Assembly: GCA_012934845.2 (NCBI GenBank)
Contig: WNNJ02003785.1
Span: 24,899-88,898 of the forward strand
Length of the DNA: 64,000 nucleotides
Reading direction: 5' to 3'
From: Pomphorhynchus laevis
Taxonomy: Eukaryota; Acanthocephala; Palaeacanthocephala; Echinorhynchida; Pomphorhynchidae
The notes beneath the pieces are model-generated. The model saw only the letters and a program-made list of their open reading frames with translations. It ran no database searches and had not been told where the DNA came from. Below are positions 58,203-64,000 of the stretch, piece by piece. The first letter of the stretch is position 1. Each line of letters starts with the position of its first letter. The position numbers and the translations under genes are program-made.

Positions 58203-59465
58203 TTAGAGCTCTTCGTTAGTATGCACACTTGAGGATCCCGTATGCTCGTCGTGGTTTGACGCCCTTCCAAAACCGCCGTGACCGGAATCAACGACATCCA
58301 TGGTATCCACACCACTCATATCCTCAAAGTCTTTGTCATCGCCGCCATCCGAAATCTTATCATCTGTGGGCTTTCTTGACGCACGCATTTTTTCTATTTC
58401 TTTGTCGTCGATCTTTTTCTTGACAGTTCGCTCCTTCTTTGACGTCTCAACTATGGCGTCCGCCGCCTGTGTCGCCAAATCAACATCATCAGTGATCAGG
58501 AAGTCACCAAAAATCGTGCCCGACATGACTTGCCGCACGTCGATCCCTATTAAACCAATGTCCTTGAATATTTCTAGCGTATAATCCTCGACATACTCCA
58601 GGTTTGGAATTTGTTTTGCAATCCAGGGTCCCCTGTAGTCGGGATTATCAATAGTACGCGGCACCTACTTGCCCATGTATGCTGGGTTCGTTTTCATTGG
58701 GGCGAACCAGTCACCGTCGGCTTCCTCGTCCCAATCATCTGACTTTGTTGCTTCAATGTCCTCTATGAGTTTAGGCAGCTCCCAATTATCAGGAATTTTA
58801 TCGTTGGGATCAGCAATCCGCTCTCGGTCATCCCAATCCGACGGCTTGGCATCAGACGGGTATGCGATTTCGCGGGGTTGCAGAATTGGCCAGTCATCGG
58901 TTAAATTACCCGCTTGAACGGACTCGTTGTCGATCCTTACTTCGTATGACCAATTAGACGCATAGAGATGCAACGTGTAAACGTGCGTGAACACGTCGTC
59001 CTTGCACTTAGGGCTCGATTTACAATTATAGTTTGTGCCATTGTGATTTATGATAACGTGCACGATTCGTTTCTGAAGACCACAGATATCGAGACCAAAC
59101 ATGATGTAATATGGTGTAGAGTCTGTAAGCGTTTCCTGGCTGGTTCCTGAACTGAAAAGCTTCACGTAACCGCCTCCGCAATCAATATCTGTTCGAATGC
59201 CACCGAAAATTGTACGATGAGATCGTGATCCTCAGTGCTGGCATGAGTCGCAAACCGTTTAGACATCCAATAAAAACGGGCATTTTCAGTTGTTTTCAGT
59301 CCGATAGACTTTGATTCATTGGAGTACTTCTTTGTGGCAACTACAAATTTGCCTTGTGGCTTGTCCGGCTTTGAAGGGATAACCCATTCTTTCAGCGGAC
59401 CATCGCCATCGAATGAATCTTTGAAATAGACCAGCCCACTCGTCAAATCCGGACGTCCAATTGAA
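58203..59465 (-). pseudogene. CALR: Intronless calreticulin copy, broken
   Basis: Calreticulin is an ER lectin chaperone that binds Ca2+. Here the N-domain (LVYFKDSFDG, GKFVVATKKYSNESKSIGLK, VQFSVAFEQ), the core YYIMFGLDICG and CKDDVFTHVYTLHLY, three P-domain type-1 repeats (AKPSDWDDRERIADP, DKIPDNWE, SDDWDEEADGDW), type-2 repeats (NPAYMGK, IDNPDYRGPW, IPNLEY) and SGTIFGDFLITDD all occur in order without introns. One base is missing at EQ(N)IDCGGGYVKLF near 59175, and GKWVPR reads GK*VPR (TGG to TAG) at 58665-58667. The acidic C-tail is short and ends HTNEEL, not HDEL/KDEL. No signal peptide is seen. It is most likely a decayed retrocopy. Confidence 0.9.
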
Positions 59466-60145
59466 GTAGGGAAGCCAAAGCTCGCCGGAGATCGAATGCG
59501 TTCGCAAGAGTGTCGTCTGCACGGTGCGGCTATGTTCAGCCCAGCTCCAATGCTATTATCATTTCTCTGACAAGTATGTATCGACTCTAGATGTTGTTCT
59601 TGATCATCATATATCAGACTGGATGAAGGCATTTCAATTAGATTAAGACGTTTGATTGACGGGGAAATCGTAACGTCACAGACTGGAGGCACTACGGAAT
59701 GAAGAGGTATAACTCCAACAGAACTCGTCCTGCCTGATAGATCAGTAGAGTCGTTAGATATGTTGATCACAGGTTCGTCGTTAGAGAAAAATCGCATTTC
59801 TGGATCATCACATGGTCCCAATTCCTTCTCCAGAAGAGGTCGCCCAATATCGTCCAAGCTCTTAAGTATTGCTTTCGCGTTACCTCGCATGAGGGCTATT
59901 GAAGCTCGCTGAAACAACTGTGATACCGCCTTGGAGTATGGAACACCGTTCCGCTGTGACATGGACCGGGATATATTCCAAATCAGTTTTTCCCCAGTGC
60001 TGTTCCACCCTCCGTAGGCTTCGATCACTGCTGCCGCGAGGCTATAACCGCTGTCCTTTATATTGCGCCTATATTTCCTATCTTTAACGGATACCGCATA
60101 TTTGTTAGCTGCATATGCGGGTATGCGTGCTGCATCCCATAACAT
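59466..60145 (-). pseudogene. Retroelement nuclease tail fused in frame to calreticulin
   Basis: The frame begins at ATG 60145. Residues about 10-100 (YAVSVKDRKYRRNIKDSGYS, VIEAYGGWN, then MSQRNGVPYSKAVSQLFQRA and SIALMRGNAKAIL) resemble the C-terminal helical part of RLE-type retroelement proteins, which follows the nuclease core and typically reads KY...G...E..G, then R.SVALQRGNA. A Ser/Asp-rich segment of about 120 residues with no known domain follows. The same frame then runs straight into calreticulin N-domain sequence, ending at 59162 after 327 codons. The retroelement origin is inferred from pattern only. It may be an old insertion next to the calreticulin copy, or a fusion transcript. 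Confidence 0.5.
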
Positions 60146-60898
60146 CTTATAAGAGCAATATTTTGAGATATTATGTTGACATTGTCTTGCGTAGTTTGTC
60201 GTATTAGTCGTGACTGTTTGTTCAATTGTAGAGTAATGAGCATATCGAGTCCATCGAATTTGATGTTTTTTTAATTAAAAAGTTCGATCAACTACAATTC
60301 TTTCCATATATCGTTATCTAATTATTATTGTTTTAATTTTCATATTGACGCGCATCTGCTGGTTTTGCATTGCTGCATATTAGCCATCGTTATCATATCA
60401 AATTCATTTCTGTGTAAGGTCTCTCTCTATATTCCTTGCTCTTTTCTAAAAGTAGTCGAGTACTTTCTTTAAATATAATTATGAATATAATTCTAAATCA
60501 TTTATGCGTATGATATTTTCTTGCTTGTATTATTAATCTGTTCTGTATTATTATCTGGCTTAATCCTTATTAAATGGAAAAAATTGAAGATAACAATTTG
60601 ATTCTATATGTTTTTGAAAACTTCTTAAATATTCACGTTTTGCTCTCTTCATATTGTCACTTCCGTAATGAGACATTCATCATACTAATCATATTTCATC
60701 ATACTCGTCTGTTTTATTCCAGTAGATGCTTTCCAGCTAAGAGTTATGTACACAAGAAACAGCAGCAACTATTTTCGCATGAATTTAGTTTATTTTGCTT
60801 TGTTTTAGAACACAAATTGCATCGTTCTGCTGCTATTCTTATTTATGTATTAATAGATATTGAAATCAGTGGCAGTACATCCCCATTATATATAATAC
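60146..60898. other. AT-rich spacer, no gene supported
   Basis: A 117-codon plus-strand frame (60574-60927) has hydrophobic, Phe/His-rich composition without a domain and is probably chance. The stretch may hold the 5' UTR, promoter or an intron of the exon beginning near 60899. Confidence 0.45.
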
Positions 60899-61964
60899 AT
60901 GCAAATCAACACACATGCAACAATTAAATCGGTCAAAAACAATAACGCCACTATCGCTACTATATCTACAACTGCATCATCACATATCGGTTGTTCAGGC
61001 AATAATGCATCTTTGTCGTCAAGGATTATCGCTGCTGCAAATTGTCATCATCAGCAACAACCAGATGTTGTGCCTGGAACACCGTCGCTTACTTCTTACA
61101 AGCACATACTCGCAACCGCAGTGCCTGCTAACATACAAGCATCAGCATTCACAACGTCACTACCGCCACCACAACTGTCCTCTTTATCTACTTCGTCGTC
61201 ATCAAAATCATCATTACCATCAACGAAAGCAAAACCATCGTCTTTGTTATCTATACCACAACAATCCGAACTGTTCAGCTTAATGGAGCAACAATTCCTT
61301 CCCAACATGATAACTAATGACAATGGCATTAACAGTATCAATGATAGAAACATCTACCCGAATTTGAATGTTTTTCTGGACTTGGAAACCAGGCAAGTAC
61401 TGGTGCCATCAACCTCTAATGATGGAAACATGGTGCTCGTTCCTATGCAAATCCCATTCCAAAACAGCGCTTTACGTCTGGCTCTTGCTACCTCAGACAG
61501 CACTGTTAGTGATGCATCATGTCTAAACTCTCCTTGTTCTTTAGCCAGCACTAAAGCATCCACAATTCCTAAACCAATTACGACGAGCTCATCTCCATCT
61601 TACATAACCACCAATGACAGCAATTCCATTGACAATGTGGTAGCTGGCGATAGCGTGAACATCAATGATATAAATAAATTAACAACGACGATCGGTACAG
61701 TTGACAATATTAATTTGGGTAACAGTGGTTGTAAGACAAAAACACTTGCACAAATAAAACGACAAATTGCCGAAAAGCGACTAAAGAAGAAGTGTTTAGC
61801 TCGGGCGGCCAATTCCACACCCAGCAATTACTTATCTGATCATAATAGTTCTGGCACAAATTTAAATAATCTCGTCGAAGTTCAGGACCACTATTTAGAT
61901 GTTCGAGAATTAAATAATGCTAGTTCATCTATCAGCGAGTTGGATCCTTTTGAATCAACAACAG
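60899..61964 (+). CDS. Candidate host exon, Asn/Ser/Thr-rich protein
   Basis: An open frame from ATG 60899 to a donor ACAG|GTCAGT at 61964; reading through the donor meets a stop at 61991. The protein (about 355 residues to the donor) is low-complexity: Thr/Asn/Ser runs, a Pro/Ser-rich segment, LPPPQLSSLSTSSSSKSS, a more ordered part PNLNVFLDLETRQVLVP, MVLVPMQIPFQNSALRLALA, and a basic helix KTLAQIKRQIAEKRLKKKCL near aa 280. Such composition is typical of nuclear regulatory proteins. The basic helix faintly recalls a motif in ASX-like proteins, but I do not claim homology. The start could lie in an upstream exon. Intactness over 1 kb argues for a real gene. Confidence 0.55.
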
Positions 61965-62029
61965 GTCAGTTTTTTTTCAATTTAATTTTGTGACTTATGT
62001 ATACTCTTAAATTTCAAACATCAAATAAT

Positions 62030-62214
62030 TATAATTATAATTTTTTACTGACAAGCCTTGAATATAACAAATTCTAAATGATCACAATTATAAAATTCAA
62101 ACAACTGATATTCGAACAACATTTGAATAACTGATTCAAACAACATAATTTAAACAGCAATTCAAACAACTGATCGTAATTACAACAAGAATTATAGCAA
62201 CTGATCACAATAAT
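62030..62214. repeat. Degenerate AT-rich tandem repeats in putative intron
   Basis: Variants of ATTCAAACAACTGAT recur irregularly (62094, 62110, 62131, 62160 and so on), spaced about 20-30 bp apart. They look like a decayed short-period repeat. They lie just downstream of the candidate donor at 61964. Confidence 0.5.
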
Positions 62215-62428
62215 GAAGTGATTTATAAATAATTATTGGATCAAAGAAGAAAGGAATTTCGTTTTGATATTTCGCTAGCTTCTGTTAGCAAAAAATTTAA
62301 ATTAAGGTAATTTTCTGAAGACGCTATCAGAAGTTAGTAAAATATCAAAAATAATTATTTTCTTTGAACAATCTCTAATAATTTTTTATCAATAATGGAT
62401 CAGTATCAACTATTTAGAAGTGATTTAT
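62215..62428 (-). mobile_element. Foldback MITE, copy 2
   Basis: Related to the element at 1254-1508, in opposite orientation. The arms contain GATATTTCGCTAGCTTCTG (62267-62285) and its imperfect complement (62321-62350). The outer motif GGATCAGTATCAAC at the right end matches the left end of copy 1. GAAGTGATTTAT flanks it at 62215-62226 and 62417-62428. The element itself is 190 bp, shorter in the loop than copy 1. No coding capacity. Confidence 0.65.
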
Positions 62429-63149
62429 TGTAACTTCTTGCATCATGGCTTAGGCCAAATTATAAATGTAACAACAAAAAATACAAGGAAGCAAAGCAAC
62501 ATATTGTGTCCACGTGGGTAAAATCACAAGTTGGCGATCATCATATCAAGCATGCAAACAAAAGCTTACTCTGTCAGCAAATGTATATGGGTTCTATCAA
62601 ATTTATAATGAAACTCATTTTACGATATTCTTTTAATAATTTGGTTGCTTAGTAAAATATGCGAACGCCAATTTGATTGCATGTACAACGGAGTACCGTA
62701 AATCTGAGGATCCAAATTATTCACTTTTTCAGTGTTCTCTTTAAAGCTAGAATGATGGAATATGTTGATTTCTCAACAAGTGTCTTTAGTATACCGAACA
62801 CATATACAATATAAATAATAGTATATCAATACGATATTTTAATATATTTATGAATCCGACAGAAACAAGGATCCCAAGCTGTGGTTCAAATAACCCTATT
62901 GATACTTTATATATAGAAGTAGTGCACGGATGTGCTGAGTAAACAACGGTCGAGGATTTCTTACGAAATACGGCATTTATACTAAACGGTGTTGCTTGAT
63001 AGACTGGACTTCGATTCACGACTTTCAGTCACCATGACACTTCTAGACGGCCAATGAGTACCCGACAACACTCATCAGTAGAATGAAGTACACACTGGCC
63101 GTTTCGGTTGCTTGTGCGACATTGCGAATAAAGGCGTTTCCGACACTTC
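62429..63149. other. Non-coding, nothing recognised
   Basis: No coding sequence, RNA gene or repeat could be supported. It may be intronic to the gene whose exon ends at 61964. Confidence 0.4.
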
Positions 63150-63174
63150 GCTTAATTGTCTGAAACAATTAAGC
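63150..63174. repeat. Short hairpin
   Basis: GCTTAATTGT and its complement ACAATTAAGC enclose CTGAA. It lies immediately before the repeat that begins near 63181 and may mark an element edge. Confidence 0.7.
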
Positions 63175-63180
63175 ACATAA

Positions 63181-63431
63181 TAATGTACTCGTAAATAAAT
63201 CACTATGTTTTCCTCATGAGGAGGCATAAACACCAGGCATTATTCTTTATATCCTCATTAGACTAATAAATATAACCGAATTATTCTCGCAATATTCAAA
63301 GTCGCTACGCATGTCCAGGCATCCTATGTGCGACGACACACTTCCACAACGGTATCCGCGTTTCGCTCTAACGGAGCTCATCAGTACCGTTACTTTGATA
63401 ATCATCCATAGGTAACTTAACACACGCTTAA
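63181..63431 (+). repeat. Right-end dispersed repeat, copy a
   Basis: About 250 bp starting near CTCGTAAATAAATCACTATG and containing TCCTCATGAGGA, CAATATTCAAAGTCGCTACG and AATAATCATCCATAGG. It is repeated with about one change in ten at 63646-63913. Copy a lacks the inverted arm seen after copy b; similarity stops at CACACGCTTA. Confidence 0.85.
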
Positions 63432-63645
63432 ACAGTGTCTAAAGCTTGAAAACCAGAACTACTTTTAATCTGAATCATCAGAGTAAATTGAGCATAAGCT
63501 CTGGGCATGGCAGTGCGTATTGCGGTTTAATCATGCATCAGACACTAAATTCCTTTTAATAGAAATGCTGTTTTACAGAGACACATTAAAGTGTACAAAT
63601 ATATAAAATATAATTTGTTGTTACACCTGCCCTGGGACACACAAT

Positions 63646-64000
63646 AGTGTAGTCGTAAATAATTCACTATGTTTTTCTCATGAGGAGGCATAAACACCAA
63701 ATAGCATTCTATATATCCTCATCAGACTAAGAAATAGAACCGAATTATCCTCGCAATATTCAAAGTCGCTACGTATGCCCAATCATCCTATGTGTGACGA
63801 CGAACTTCAACAACGGTATACGCGTTGCGCTCTAACGTAGCTCATCAATACCGTGACTTTAATAATCATCCATAGGCACAATCATCCATAGGCACATTAA
63901 CACACGCTTAATTGCGAAAATAATTCGGTTCTATTTCTTAGTCTGATGAGGATAAATATAACGCTGTCTGGTGTTATAGCCTCCTCATGAGGAAAACATA
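63646..64000 (+). mobile_element. Right-end foldback element, copy b with inverted arm
   Basis: Copy b of the 250-bp repeat (63646-63913) is followed directly by an inverted copy of its first 90 bp or so: 63914-64000 is the imperfect complement of 63667-63757, including the palindrome TCCTCATGAGGA and CTAAGAAATAGAACCGAATT. The resulting stem-loop (about 90-bp arms, 150-bp interior) looks like a non-autonomous DNA transposon or foldback element. The window ends inside or at the edge of the arm, so the terminus and any target duplication cannot be judged. Confidence 0.75.

Noticed and set aside
60574-60927. 117-codon plus-strand frame before the candidate exon
   Set aside because: There is no domain, the composition is unusual and no splice site supports it. 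It may be chance in AT-rich DNA.
1-64000. LTR retroelements, Polintons, DIRS, tRNA or rRNA genes
   Set aside because: I found no LTR pairs, integrase, protease, capsid or tyrosine recombinase motifs, and no cloverleaf or rRNA sequence I could support.

Overview
The window reads as AT-rich DNA from an invertebrate animal. The evidence is short spliced exons with consensus splice sites, V-ATPase and calreticulin coding sequence, and a heavy load of non-LTR retrotransposons. I cannot name the phylum from the sequence. No prokaryotic, plasmid or CRISPR features were seen.

Host genes lie only at the two ends. At the left, on the minus strand, three exons (1 at 4385-4501, 2 at 2341-2419, 3 at 2162-2259) join in phase to give the N-terminus of a V-type ATPase subunit a; the rest of that gene lies to the left. 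Its first intron holds a dead RTE-like LINE. At the right are an intronless, broken calreticulin copy (58203-59465, minus) joined in frame to a retroelement tail, and one candidate host exon rich in Asn/Ser/Thr (60899-61964, plus) ending in a good splice donor.

Nearly everything from 4.9 to 57.5 kb is nested retrotransposons. The oldest layer between 6.5 and 27 kb is a head-to-tail series of LINEs with a restriction-like endonuclease (here 'RLE'): a Cys-rich N-terminus, an RT, a CCHC knuckle and a C-terminal nuclease domain. These were split by APE-type LINEs of the CR1/Jockey sort. I label those families A (4956, 7547, 22216), B (11632, 14757, 49526, 56381 and two tails of 41-47 bp), C (32000-36194), D (38314-49525), E (36546-38313), F (29691), G (27141) and H (53605). 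Removing an insertion often restores the reading frame of the host element, so the order of insertions can be read directly. Penelope-like fragments lie at 190-510 and 36195-36545.

The most striking structure is 38.3-48.8 kb: six full copies and one partial copy of a 1.58-kb unit made from an internally deleted family D LINE, a satellite in the making. Other notable signals are a patch of near-identity between two inverted family B copies that are otherwise diverged, LINE insertions only 41-47 bp long with target duplications, related promoter-like tandem repeats at the 5' ends of families B and C, and foldback or MITE-like elements near both window ends. No LTR retroelement, Polinton, tRNA or rRNA was recognised.
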